Below are positions 56,419 to 64,000 of a stretch of DNA of 64,000 nucleotides, piece after piece. A program made the position numbers and the translations under genes. The DNA is from Rhizobium giardinii bv. giardinii H152 (lineage in GTDB: Bacteria > Pseudomonadota > Alphaproteobacteria > Rhizobiales > Rhizobiaceae). Numbering within the stretch: position 1 is the stretch's first letter; each line of letters starts with the position of its first letter. The notes beneath the pieces were generated by a model that worked only from the letters and a program-made list of their open reading frames with translations, made no database searches and was not told the origin of the DNA. The stretch is from NCBI RefSeq assembly GCF_000379605.1, contig NZ_KB902578.1, forward strand, positions 346,291-410,290, given 5' to 3'.

Positions 56419-56462
56419 GCCACACGTTTCCGGGTTGCCGGCAAAAATCGGAAACATGTGGC
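56419..56462. repeat. Inverted repeat between the MFS and AI-2E-type genes
   Basis: GCCACACGTTTCCG (56419-56432) pairs with CGGAAACATGTGGC (56449-56462), 13 of 14 positions, with a 16-base loop. It lies about 50 bases before the permease start; it could be an operator or a leader hairpin. Confidence 0.5.
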
Positions 56463-56510
56463 AAGCCGTGAGTTTTGCTGTCATCTTGATGACATGTGGA
56501 GAAATGCTTC

Positions 56511-57665
56511 TTGCAACTGACCAATCGTGACCGGGGCGAGCTTCCGTCGGAGCCGCGTCTTTTTGGCCGTCCGGCCCATGAACGCTCGGCGCTTGTCGGG
56601 CCGATTTCGGCCGCGCGCTGGCTGCTCGTCTTTATCCTCCTCGCCGGCGTCTATTTCTTCCACGGCTTTCTGGTGCCGGTGCTGGCAGCGCTGGTCATCG
56701 GCTTCGCCTCCTGGCCGATCTATCGCCGCCTGCTTGCGGCCATCGGCGGCAACCGGACGCTTGGAGCCACCATTGCCATCATCGCGGTGATCTCCTTCAT
56801 CGTCGCGCCGATTTCGCTGGCCGCGGTCTACGCCGTCGACGAAGTCCGCGACTGGGTCGACTGGACCATCGCCACCAACAAATTCGGCGCGCCTGTGCCG
56901 GTCTGGCTGACGCAAATTCCCGGCGCCGGTGTCTGGCTTGGAACGCAATGGGCGAAATATGTCGGCCATCCCGGCGCGGTCGGCGAACTGGTTCAGCTCG
57001 TCAGTGGCTCCAATATCGGCAGTATCTACCGCGGCGTGCTCGTCGTCGGCGCATCTGCCTTCCAGTCGTTGCTGACTCTGCTTTTCATGCTGATCACCCT
57101 GTTTTTCGTCTATCGCGACGGCGAGAAACTGGTTGTCCAGCTTGATCGTCTCGGGGAACGTATCCTGCCGATGCGCTGGGAGCGCGTGTCGCGCATCGTG
57201 CCGCTGACCATCAGTTCGACCGTCACCGGCATGGGCGTTATCGCCATCGGCGAAGGCATCGTGCTTGGCGTCGCCTATTGGCTGGCAGGGGTTCCCTCGC
57301 CGGTGACCCTTGGCATCATCACCGGCATCATGGCGCTGATTCCCGGCGGCGCGCCGCTCTGTTTCACCCTGGTGTCGGTTTATCTCTTCGCCAGTGGCTC
57401 GCCATTTGCCGCCGCCGCCCTGTTCGCCTGGGGAACCGTAGAGTTGTTCATTGTCGACAAGACCCTGCGCCCGAGGCTTGTCGGCGGACCGATCAGCCTC
57501 CCCTTCCTGCCGACCTTCTTCGGCCTCGTCGGCGGCGTCAAGACCATGGGGTTCCTCGGGCTTTTCGTCGGGCCGGTGCTGATGGCGCTTTTGGTGGCAA
57601 TCTGGCGGGAATGGTTGCACGAGGTGACGAACCAGCCGCCACCGCCGAGCGAGATCATCAAATAG
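56511..57665 (+). CDS. AI-2E family (PerM) transporter
   Basis: A membrane protein of about 384 residues with six to eight helices in the AI-2E/UPF0118 layout: a first pair (WLLVFILLAGVYFFHGFLVPVLAALVIGFASWPIY, seen in parts), a long amphipathic region, then the conserved glycine/proline block GIITGIMALIPGGAPLCFTLVSV and LVGGPISLPFLPTFFGLVGGVKTMGFLGLFVGPV. Family members transport autoinducer-2 or act as sodium/proton antiporters; the substrate is not certain. The start is uncertain: TTG 56511 has GGAG nine bases upstream, while GTG 56496 lacks a ribosome site. Confidence 0.85.
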   Translation: MQLTNRDRGELPSEPRLFGRPAHERSALVGPISAARWLLVFILLAGVYFFHGFLVPVLAALVIGFASWPIYRRLLAAIGGNRTLGATIAIIAVISFIVAPISLAAVYAVDEVRDWVDWTIATNKFGAPVPVWLTQIPGAGVWLGTQWAKYVGHPGAVGELVQLVSGSNIGSIYRGVLVVGASAFQSLLTLLFMLITLFFVYRDGEKLVVQLDRLGERILPMRWERVSRIVPLTISSTVTGMGVIAIGEGIVLGVAYWLAGVPSPVTLGIITGIMALIPGGAPLCFTLVSVYLFASGSPFAAAALFAWGTVELFIVDKTLRPRLVGGPISLPFLPTFFGLVGGVKTMGFLGLFVGPVLMALLVAIWREWLHEVTNQPPPPSEIIK

Positions 57666-57857
57666 AGGCGAGCGCACAGCCTTGCCCGATCGCGTCGCCA
57701 GTTTAACGGTGATTTCCCCGTTTTTGGCGAAACTCTATCCGAACATAAGGGGGAATTGCCGCGTGATCTCAGCGCTCCATTGCGCTAATGATTGCGTGCT
57801 CCTTGCGGCCGCTTGCGGCCGTAGAGGCTGATCCATCTTGAAAGTCCAGGAAATCCG

Positions 57858-58685
57858 ATGAACCGCACTTACTACGCCCCCACGGGCGGCGTTCCGCCGC
57901 AGACGCAGTTGCTTACCGACCGCGCCGTCTTTACCGAGGCCTATGCCATCATCCCCAAGGGCGTGATGATGGATATCGTCGCCAGTTACCTGCCGCTTTG
58001 GGAAGGCACCCGGGCGTGGGTCCTGTCGCGGCCGCTCTCCGGCTTTACCGAGACCTTCTCGCAATACATCATGGAAGTGGCTCCGAAAGGCGGCAGCGAC
58101 AGGCCGGAGCCGGATGCGGACGCCGAGGGCGTTCTGTTCGTCGTCGAGGGCGAGCTGACCGTGACGCTGGACGGCAAGGCCCACCTGATGTCACCCGGCG
58201 GTTACGCTTTCATTCCGCCGGCCAGCGCATGGTCCGTGCGCAACGCCAGCGACAAGCCGGTGCGGTTCCACTGGATACGCAAGATCTACGAGGCCGTCGA
58301 CGGTCTCGACGTGCCACCCGCATTGTTCCTCAACGAAGCGGATATCACCCCTGATCCGATGCCGGGCACGGAAGGCAAATGGGCGACGACGCGCTTCGTC
58401 GACACCGCGGACCTGCGACACGACATGCATGTGACGATCGTCACCTTCGAACCAGGCGCGGTGATCCCCTTTGCCGAAACCCATGTCATGGAGCATGGCC
58501 TCTACGTTTTGGAGGGCAAGGCGGTCTACCGGCTCAATCAGGATTGGGTAGAGGTCGAGGCTGGCGACTATATGTGGCTGCGCGCCTTCTGTCCGCAGGC
58601 CTGTTATGCGGGCGGCCCCGGCAAGTTCCGCTATCTGCTCTACAAGGACGTCAACCGCCACATGAAGCTGAAGCCCCGTGTCTGA
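57858..58685 (+). CDS. allE: (S)-ureidoglycine aminohydrolase
   Basis: A 275-residue bicupin that releases ammonia from (S)-ureidoglycine in the allantoin/purine degradation route. The start YYAPTGGVPPQTQLLTDRAVFTEAY, the N-terminal cupin (FVVEGELTVTLDGK...LMSPGGYAFIPP, about residues 94-123) and the second, manganese-binding cupin (PFAETHVMEHGLYVLEGKAVYRLN, about 204-227, with E, H, H and Q ligands; DYMWLRAFCPQ) match AllE. No other purine catabolic genes are in the window. ATG 57858. Confidence 0.9.
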   Translation: MNRTYYAPTGGVPPQTQLLTDRAVFTEAYAIIPKGVMMDIVASYLPLWEGTRAWVLSRPLSGFTETFSQYIMEVAPKGGSDRPEPDADAEGVLFVVEGELTVTLDGKAHLMSPGGYAFIPPASAWSVRNASDKPVRFHWIRKIYEAVDGLDVPPALFLNEADITPDPMPGTEGKWATTRFVDTADLRHDMHVTIVTFEPGAVIPFAETHVMEHGLYVLEGKAVYRLNQDWVEVEAGDYMWLRAFCPQACYAGGPGKFRYLLYKDVNRHMKLKPRV

Positions 58686-58727
58686 AGAATGAGGCCGCTG
58701 TATGGGCGGTGATCCCCTGCCGGATTG

Positions 58728-58916
58728 TCAGGCAAGGCCGGCGGGGATCGGCGAGATGGCACGGTCGCTGCCATAGTCCCGCTGATGCGCGATATGCCCG
58801 CGAACCCGGCGGGGAGCGGAGTTGATCTCGATGATCGGCAGCTCGAAAGCGCCGTCGGCATAGGTCCCGGTATCGGCGGTATCGTCGCACTTGGGCTTGA
58901 GCAGATTGAAAATCAT
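58728..58916 (-). CDS. Small protein of unknown function (62 aa)
   Basis: A 62-residue open frame starting MIFNLLKPKCDDTADTG and ending PIPAGLA. A strong GGGAGGACC ribosome site lies about seven bases upstream of the ATG, which is the main support. Composition is ordinary soluble protein (acidic N-terminal half, basic middle RRVRGHIAHQRD). I do not recognise a family. It is convergent with allE. Confidence 0.55.
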   Translation of the reverse strand: MIFNLLKPKCDDTADTGTYADGAFELPIIEINSAPRRVRGHIAHQRDYGSDRAISPIPAGLA

Positions 58917-59109
58917 CTGTGGTCCTCCCGGTTCTCGAATCAACGGCCGATCCGCTGACCTCCCACGCTGCTAACCGGAAAATAGTTAAAAAATTAACCA
59001 TGTTTTCCCGAGTAAATTGTAGCGTAGCAGCCCCGCATGACGGGAGAGAGTCATACGGGGTAGATATGGCATCCTTGCGTCGAAGGTTCGTCATGCCGCC
59101 GGTGGCAGG

Positions 59110-59271
59110 TCAGTTCAGCGGCCGGGAAACCAGCTCTTCTTTCAGAATTCTGAGAGCTTCGTCGAGCGCATCGACAAGCAGGTCGGTCAGCCTGTCGGCA
59201 TTGTCTTCCTGCAGGAACAGGGCGATGGCTGCGTCTTGCGGGAGGGGCGCGTATTCGATCGTGTTCGACAT
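59110..59271 (-). CDS. Small protein of unknown function (53 aa)
   Basis: A 53-residue frame, MSNTIEYAPLPQDAAIALFL at the start, then a helical stretch (NADRLTDLLVDALDEALRILKEEL) and ends SRPLN. AAGGA lies seven bases before the ATG at 59271. The amphipathic, acidic second half looks like a real protein rather than chance. No family recognised. It is followed upstream in the other direction by tRNA-Thr. Confidence 0.55.
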   Translation of the reverse strand: MSNTIEYAPLPQDAAIALFLQEDNADRLTDLLVDALDEALRILKEELVSRPLN

Positions 59272-59461
59272 GTCATTGTCCTTCGCTGGCCGGCCTCATG
59301 CCGGTGAGAGGACAAGCTACGCCGCGTCGCTTGCGCCGGGCTTGAACGACCGGTGTGGCCAGCCGAGGGAAAGAAAAATAGAGCGACAGAAGGCGCGATA
59401 GAATATCTGACCCCAGGAGAGGCCATAAAGCATTGAAAATAATATATATTTTGGAAGAATA

Positions 59462-59537
59462 TGGTGCCGCTTGCAGGACTCGAACCTGCGACCCCATCAT
59501 TACGAATGATGTGCTCTACCACCTGAGCTAAAGCGGC
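59462..59537 (-). tRNA. tRNA-Thr (anticodon CGT)
   Basis: A 76-base minus-strand cloverleaf with encoded CCA. The acceptor stem pairs GCCGCTT with AAGCGGC; the anticodon stem CATCA/TGATG encloses loop TTCGTAA with anticodon CGT, reading ACG codons; the T arm contains GGTTCGAGTCC. Confidence 0.96.
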
Positions 59538-59661
59538 CCGCAAACGCATCCGCGATGCAGCGGAGCGATGTGTGAGGCGCTGATACCTGCAAACCGATGG
59601 GATTTCAAGCCATCAGTTTGCAGAACCGGAAAAAACCTCGGGACGACGCAAAGGTGCTGTC

Positions 59662-60621
59662 TTACAGCGACACTCTCTGGCGCGCTTCGTCATATTCGCG
59701 GGCAAGGCGATCGACCAATGCGGAAACCGGTCCTATCTCCGTGACGGCGCCGATGCCCTGGCCGCAGCCCCAGATATCCTTCCAGGCCTTGGCGCCGGTT
59801 GTGGCCGTTGCGAAATCCATCTTCGACGGATCGGCCTGCGGCAGCTGCTCCGGATCCATGCCGGCGGCGACGATCGAGGGTTTCAGGTAGTTGCCGTGAA
59901 TGCCGGTGAAAAAGTTGGAATAGACGATGTCATTGGCACTGCTGTCGACGATCATCTGCTTGTAGGCGTCGCTGGCGCGCGCCTCCGTGGTTGCGATGAA
60001 GGCCGAGCCGACATAGGCCATGTCGGCGCCCATCGCCTGTGCGGCAAGCACGGCACCGCCGGTGGAAATCGCGCCCGAGAGCAGGAGTGGCCCGTCGAAC
60101 CAGGTGCGAATCTCCTGGACCAGGGCAAAGGGAGAGAGCGTCCCGGCATGGCCGCCGGCGCCGGCGGCAACCGCGATCAGGCCGTCGGCGCCCTTGCGGA
60201 TGGCGGAATTGGCGTGGCGATTGTTGATCACGTCATGCAGCACGATGCCGCCATAGGAATGGATCGCCGCATTGACTTCCGGCACGGCGCCAAGCGAGGA
60301 AATCACGATCGGGACCTTGTATTTGACACACAGCATCAGGTCGTGCTCGAGCCGCTTGTTGGACTTGTGGACGATCTGATTGACGGCGAAGGGGGCAGCC
60401 GGCTTGCCGGGATTGCGGGCGTTGTGCGCCGCAAGTTCTTCCGTGATCTCGGCCAGCCATTCATCCAGCTGCGCTTCCGGCCGGGCGTTCAGTGCGGGAA
60501 ACGAGCCGACGACGCCAGCCTTGCACTGGGCAATCGTCAGGGCTGGATGCGAGATGATGAACAGGGGCGCTGCGACGACGGGCAGCCGCGTGGTGCCGTT
60601 GAGAAGGGCTGGCAATGACAA
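59662..60621 (-). CDS. Nitronate monooxygenase family flavoprotein
   Basis: A 319-residue FMN-dependent TIM-barrel enzyme of the 2-nitropropane dioxygenase/NMO family, which oxidises nitronates such as propionate-3-nitronate. Conserved stretches: PVVAAPLFIISHPALTIAQCKAG, GSFPALNARP, PFAVNQIVH, SLGAVPEV, AVAAGAGGHAG (with the catalytic-site histidine), and PLLLSGAISTGGAVLAAQAMGADMAYVGS, an FMN phosphate-binding region. I place the start at TTG 60621 (MSLPALLNG after GGGAG), where family members begin; an upstream TTG at 60642 is also open. Its promoter region has a LiuR-like box, so a link to acyl-CoA metabolism is possible. Confidence 0.87.
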   Translation of the reverse strand: MSLPALLNGTTRLPVVAAPLFIISHPALTIAQCKAGVVGSFPALNARPEAQLDEWLAEITEELAAHNARNPGKPAAPFAVNQIVHKSNKRLEHDLMLCVKYKVPIVISSLGAVPEVNAAIHSYGGIVLHDVINNRHANSAIRKGADGLIAVAAGAGGHAGTLSPFALVQEIRTWFDGPLLLSGAISTGGAVLAAQAMGADMAYVGSAFIATTEARASDAYKQMIVDSSANDIVYSNFFTGIHGNYLKPSIVAAGMDPEQLPQADPSKMDFATATTGAKAWKDIWGCGQGIGAVTEIGPVSALVDRLAREYDEARQRVSL

Positions 60622-61010
60622 GAGTTCGCTCCCGGGGTTCAAGCTTTTGACGTTTTCGTAAACGTAAGAACTTTATCAGCGCGGATGGATTTTGCAAAGG
60701 GTGCTTGAGCGCTCCCGATCCGGCAAGCCGGGCAAAATCCTCCGGGTTTTCCCCGGCGCCGGCCGTCAGTTTGACGTGCGAGGCTTGCAGATCGCGACGT
60801 CACCCGTTACCCAATTGTTAACACATCCAAAAGTGCGCCTTGTTTTCCAGGAGCCACGGTGGATGCTCAAGGAACGAAAGCGCTGCCGCACCGCAAGGCT
60901 TTTGGGACAATGTTGATCGGCATGCCCGCCGGCCAGAGAGCTTCGGCTCCGGTGCGGCATGCCCTGCAGCGCGGCCCGATGCCGGTCGTCTGCATCAAGA
61001 AGGACGGATA
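60622..61010. other. Intergenic region upstream of the nitronate monooxygenase and membrane protein genes
   Basis: A 389-base divergent gap. It contains the palindromic box at 60653-60668 and presumably two promoters. A short open frame at 60692-60916 has no ribosome site and no protein-like composition, so I leave it out. Otherwise nothing recognisable. Confidence 0.5.
60653..60668 (-). promoter_or_regulatory. Candidate LiuR-like operator of the nitronate monooxygenase gene
   Basis: TTTTCGTAAACGTAAG, nested in ACGTTTTCGTAAACGT, resembles the box before fadD (both contain CGTAAACGT). It lies 32-47 bases before the start codon, a usual operator position. The match is by eye only. Confidence 0.45.
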
Positions 61011-62156
61011 GTGAGCGGACTGGAAACTGCCATCAGACATGCGCTGGAGCGCTCCGACCGGGCGAATTCCGAAACACGCGCGCGTATCTATCAGTCGGCG
61101 CGAAACGCGCTCGAGGCCGGCCTCAGGAAGCAGGACGTGCATGATCCGAATGTGATCGCCCAGCAGCGCCATCGCCTCGAAGCGATCATCCATGCCATCG
61201 AAGTGGAGGAACGTGCGGCGCTGAAGGCTGCGTCCGTGGCGCCCGCGGTTCGTCTGGATGCCGGTCGTCATGACGATGACGGGGCTCCGTCGGCGGCGCT
61301 CGACGACAGGGTTCACATGCCGCCGGAACGGGCCGCCAGCGAGGCCGCAAGCCCCGTTGTCGATGACGGGCTTGCCGGCGTGCGTCCCGATCGCCGCGAG
61401 GCAAGCCGTGCGACGGAGGCAGCCTCCGTCGCGCCGGCCGCCGGCAAGCGGGGCAAGAAAGCCGCGGCAGCCGCCGAGTTGCCAAAGCCCCGCCGGCGCA
61501 AGCGCGACCGCTTGCTGTCCTTCGTCATGGTTGTGGCGACCCTCGTTGCCGCGATCGGGACGGCGGCCTGGTGGGCGCAAACCAGCGGCCTTCTGAAATC
61601 GGCCGCCGAGCGCGATACCAGCGTTGCCAATCCGCCCTCGACCGTACTGTCCGAGGATTTCGACGGCGGCGAGGGGCTGAGGACGCTCGGTGCCCAGTCG
61701 GGTTTCTCCGGCGACTGGGTCGAGGTGTTCAAGCCTGCCGACGCAGGCAAGGTCACGGCGGGCAGCCGTGCGTCGGCTGACGCTGTCAGCGACGAGAGCG
61801 GTCAGCGCTTGCGCATCACCTCCGCGACCGCCGAGGCTGACGGAAACGTCCGGATCGAAATCCCGGCTTCGGTGCTCGGGCAGATTTCCGGCAAGACGTC
61901 GACCGTGGCGCTCAGCGTTCGCGCCGATGCGGGCAAGCAGACGCAGTTTTCCGTCGAATGCGACTTCTCCTCGCTGGGCGACTGTGGCCGTCATCGCTTC
62001 ACGGTGAACGAGGAAACCAGCGACATGCTGTTCAAGGTGACGTTCGACCGCAGCCTGGCGCCGAGCGCTCCCGGGCATATGCTGATCAACAGCGACCTGG
62101 CGGGTACCGGCAACAGCCTCGACCTGTTCGCCGTTCGCATTCTTCCCGGGCAATGA
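61011..62156 (+). CDS. Single-pass membrane protein of unknown function
   Basis: A 381-residue protein. A helical N-terminal region (about residues 1-75: RIYQSARNALEAG, RHRLEAIIHAIEVEERAAL) is followed by a low-complexity alanine-, arginine- and aspartate-rich linker (about 76-160), one transmembrane helix (about 169-188, FVMVVATLVAAIGTAAWWA), and an extracytoplasmic beta-rich domain (SEDFDGG, RLRITSATAEADGNVRIEIPA, SVECDFSSLGDCGRHRF with two close cysteines). It looks like a family found in rhizobia, but I know no function. GTG start at 61011 with AAGGACGG upstream. Confidence 0.75.
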   Translation: MSGLETAIRHALERSDRANSETRARIYQSARNALEAGLRKQDVHDPNVIAQQRHRLEAIIHAIEVEERAALKAASVAPAVRLDAGRHDDDGAPSAALDDRVHMPPERAASEAASPVVDDGLAGVRPDRREASRATEAASVAPAAGKRGKKAAAAAELPKPRRRKRDRLLSFVMVVATLVAAIGTAAWWAQTSGLLKSAAERDTSVANPPSTVLSEDFDGGEGLRTLGAQSGFSGDWVEVFKPADAGKVTAGSRASADAVSDESGQRLRITSATAEADGNVRIEIPASVLGQISGKTSTVALSVRADAGKQTQFSVECDFSSLGDCGRHRFTVNEETSDMLFKVTFDRSLAPSAPGHMLINSDLAGTGNSLDLFAVRILPGQ

Positions 62157-62187
62157 TCGCCGTGGCCGGTGAAGAAGCGGCGAACCG

Positions 62188-63126
62188 CTACTTCACGAAG
62201 CCTGGTCCAGAACCGAGAATCTTGCCGTCGATCTCGCCGATCGCGTTCTCGTCCTTGCCGTCATAGTCGAGCGTCTTCAGCATGTGACGAATGATGTCGA
62301 GTCGGGCGCGGCGCTTGTCGTTGGAGTGGACGATCGTCCAGGGCGCATGTTCGGTATGGGTTTCCTCGAGCATCTGGTTGCGCGCTTCGGTGTAGAGGTC
62401 CCATTTCGTCAGCGCGGCGATATCCATCGGCGAGAGCTTCCACACCTTCAGCGGATCGTGCCGCCGGTCGTGGAACCGCTTCAACTGCATCTCGCGGCCG
62501 ATATCCAGCCAGAATTTGAAAAGGTGAATACCGTCGCCGGTGATAAGCCCCTCGAACCGTGGCGTTTGTTTGAGAAACCGCTTGTTCTGCTCGGGCGTGC
62601 AGAAACCCATGACCGGCTCGACGCCGCCCCGATTGTACCAGGAGCGGTCGAACATGACGAACTCGCCGGCGGTTGGAAAATGCGTGATGTAGCGCTGATA
62701 ATACCATTGCCCCCGTTCCGTCTCGGTCGGCTTGGTCAGTGCGACGACGCGAGCGGAGCGAGGGTTCATGTAGGATCGCGTCGCGTAGATCGCACCACCC
62801 TTTCCGGCGGCATCGCGACCCTCGAAGATCGCCATCACGCGCTTGCCCGTCGCCTGCTGCCAGAACTGAACCTTGACGAGTTCGATCTGCAGTTTCTTCA
62901 GCGCTGCGTCATAGTCGCCGCCGTCGAATTTCTTGTCGTAGGGAAAGCCGCCAGAGGCCAGCGCCTCCTTGTCGATCCAACTCGGCAGTTCGGGGTTGTC
63001 GATGTCGAAAAGCCGCTCCTTGCCGTTGACGACGAGTTTGACCGGCTGCGTTTTCTCGATTCCCGCCACGATTGGTTCCCCCCGCTGCATTTTCGGCCGG
63101 TCGCCGATTTCATGGGAGGAGGCCAC
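62188..63126 (-). CDS. ppk2: Polyphosphate kinase 2
   Basis: A 312-residue PPK2 that transfers phosphate between polyphosphate and nucleotides (class I type by length and single domain). Walker [12 protein letters not shown] is at about residues 100-110, the lid-module [26 protein letters not shown] follows, and Walker [19 protein letters not shown] at about 158-175, then [15 protein letters not shown] and the C-terminal [16 protein letters not shown]. The start is a GTG (63126) with weak support; an in-frame ATG at 63090 is the alternative. It is divergent from phoR with 70 bases between, apt for phosphate-related genes. Confidence 0.93.
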   Translation of the reverse strand: MASSHEIGDRPKMQRGEPIVAGIEKTQPVKLVVNGKERLFDIDNPELPSWIDKEALASGGFPYDKKFDGGDYDAALKKLQIELVKVQFWQQATGKRVMAIFEGRDAAGKGGAIYATRSYMNPRSARVVALTKPTETERGQWYYQRYITHFPTAGEFVMFDRSWYNRGGVEPVMGFCTPEQNKRFLKQTPRFEGLITGDGIHLFKFWLDIGREMQLKRFHDRRHDPLKVWKLSPMDIAALTKWDLYTEARNQMLEETHTEHAPWTIVHSNDKRRARLDIIRHMLKTLDYDGKDENAIGEIDGKILGSGPGFVK

Positions 63127-63196
63127 AATTGAATTGCGAATTCAAGCATGCCGTGAAAATCATTGTCATGAACCTCCGATATCACCGGCTGATTGC

Positions 63197-64000
63197 ATGC
63201 CGGTAAGAGAGAGTATTTTGGAAGAGACAAAGACAGTCTGGGAGCGCCTGAAGGACAGGGCCCGCGCGGAGAAGTGGATCATCGGCCTGTCGGCCATCGT
63301 CGCGGCGGCGCTCGTATTGGCCGGCATTCACACGGTCGCCGTGCTGCTGTTCTGGATAGTCTGGATGGCGGCGCTTTTCAGCCGTTCGACCGACACCACG
63401 CCGCCCGCCGTCCCCGTGCCCGAGGCCGTGGCCGAGGAAACGGATCTTAGCATGCTGGCTGCGGCCTTCAATGCGCTCGACACGCCGATCCTCGTGGTCG
63501 CGCCCGACGAAACCGTGGTTCTGCAGAACCATGCGGCCGAAAAGGCCTTCGGCACGATCCCGGCCAACACCGATCTTTCGGCACGGGTTCGCTCTCCCGG
63601 GATTCTCGACATGGTCCGGGAGACGATCGCCACCGGCAAGGTAAACCAGATCGAACATTCCGAGCGGTTCCCGTCGGAATCGGTCTATATCGTGCGCGTC
63701 GCGCCAGCCGAGATCGGATCGCCGAACGAGCGGCTCTTTATTCTGTCTTATCGCGACATATCGCAGGCACGCCGCATCGACCGGATGCGCTCCGATTTCG
63801 TTGCCAATGCCAGCCATGAACTGAGAACGCCACTTGCCTCGCTGCGCGGCTTCATCGAGACGCTGCAGGGGCCGGCGCGCAACGATGCCAAGGCGCACGA
63901 GAAATTCCTCGGCATCATGCACGAGCAGGCGACGCGAATGAGCCGCCTTGTCGATGATCTGCTTTCGCTGTCGCGGCTGGAACTCAAATCCCACATTGCG
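63197..64000 (+). CDS. phoR: Phosphate regulon sensor histidine kinase PhoR, N-terminal part
   Basis: The visible 268 residues run off the window. Two adjoining transmembrane helices (about 26-62, IIGLSAIVAAALVLAGI and VAVLLFWIVWMAALFS), a PAS domain (about 80-195, NALDTPILVVAPDETVVLQNHAAEKAFG) and the start of the kinase domain with the phospho-accepting H207 in FVANASHELRTPLASLRGFIETLQG-type sequence match PhoR. It senses phosphate status with the Pst transporter and phosphorylates PhoB. The start is either ATG 63197 or TTG 63218, the latter having a GAGAG site just upstream. Being next to ppk2 supports a phosphate role. Confidence 0.88.
   Translation, partial: MPVRESILEETKTVWERLKDRARAEKWIIGLSAIVAAALVLAGIHTVAVLLFWIVWMAALFSRSTDTTPPAVPVPEAVAEETDLSMLAAAFNALDTPILVVAPDETVVLQNHAAEKAFGTIPANTDLSARVRSPGILDMVRETIATGKVNQIEHSERFPSESVYIVRVAPAEIGSPNERLFILSYRDISQARRIDRMRSDFVANASHELRTPLASLRGFIETLQGPARNDAKAHEKFLGIMHEQATRMSRLVDDLLSLSRLELKSHIA

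Noticed and set aside
60692-60916. A 74-codon open frame in the gap before the single-pass membrane protein gene
   Set aside because: No ribosome site, low-information composition, and it covers probable promoter DNA.

Overview
The window is a high-GC chromosomal segment of an alphaproteobacterium, most likely a member of the Rhizobiaceae (Rhizobium/Agrobacterium/Ensifer type). The evidence is the frcBCAK fructose transport operon with a ROK regulator, the rpmH-rnpA-yidC-engB-argB gene order on one strand, a RIME-like palindromic intergenic element, a chemoreceptor ending in a CheR-docking pentapeptide, and a PutA that begins without an obvious ribbon-helix-helix domain. About 70 protein genes and two tRNA genes are supported. 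Most are housekeeping or metabolic genes; I saw no complete transposon, prophage or CRISPR array.

Layout. 1-12.2 kb: an ancestral minus-strand block (HAD nucleotidase, argB, engB, yidC, rnpA, rpmH) interrupted by plus- and minus-strand insertions (an ECF sigma/anti-sigma pair, a fasciclin-domain protein, msrB, DUF1269, two DMT transporters). 12.4-16.5 kb: a chemoreceptor, an orphan sensor kinase and tRNA-Arg(ACG). 16.5-20.2 kb: an accessory patch just downstream of the tRNA with a decayed repeat-protein fragment, a TPR plus O-GlcNAc-transferase-like glycosyltransferase and UDP-galactopyranose mutase. 20.2-27.4 kb: SDR, DUF1810, aldo/keto reductase, YigZ-type protein, RIME-like element and putA. 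27.5-28.7 kb: a YkgJ-type cysteine-cluster protein and a TumE/TumA-like toxin-antitoxin pair with a palindromic operator over its promoter.

28.7-34.2 kb: a phosphoesterase, then divergent operons for 5-oxoproline and hydroxyproline breakdown. pxpA is followed by a biotin carrier protein and by a second, carrier-like protein that has lost its biotinyl lysine; pxpB-pxpC are followed by a proline-racemase-superfamily gene. 34.3-38.6 kb: a Sel1-repeat protein, a FecR-domain protein, and a CHASE2 class III nucleotide cyclase in an operon with a Crp/Fnr regulator, a plausible self-contained sensory circuit. 38.9-48.1 kb: DoxX, then fructose uptake (fucU/rbsD-like gene, ROK regulator, frcB, frcC, frcA, frcK), pyrC, pyrE and fructokinase. 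With pgi at 51.3-52.9 kb these form a fructose-to-glucose-6-phosphate route.

48.2-64 kb: a GT4 glycosyltransferase, a divergent ABM-monooxygenase/LysR pair, pgi, fadD, an MFS exporter, an AI-2E-type permease, (S)-ureidoglycine aminohydrolase, two very short genes, tRNA-Thr(CGT), a nitronate monooxygenase-like flavoprotein, a membrane-anchored protein of unknown function, ppk2, and the start of phoR, which runs off the end. fadD and the nitronate monooxygenase gene share a similar palindromic box in their promoter regions, suggesting a common regulator. The least ordinary items are the biotin-less carrier paralogue, the cyclase/Crp/FecR cluster, the TA operator with a possibly leaderless transcript, a candidate small RNA at 6391-6488 and the accessory patch next to tRNA-Arg.
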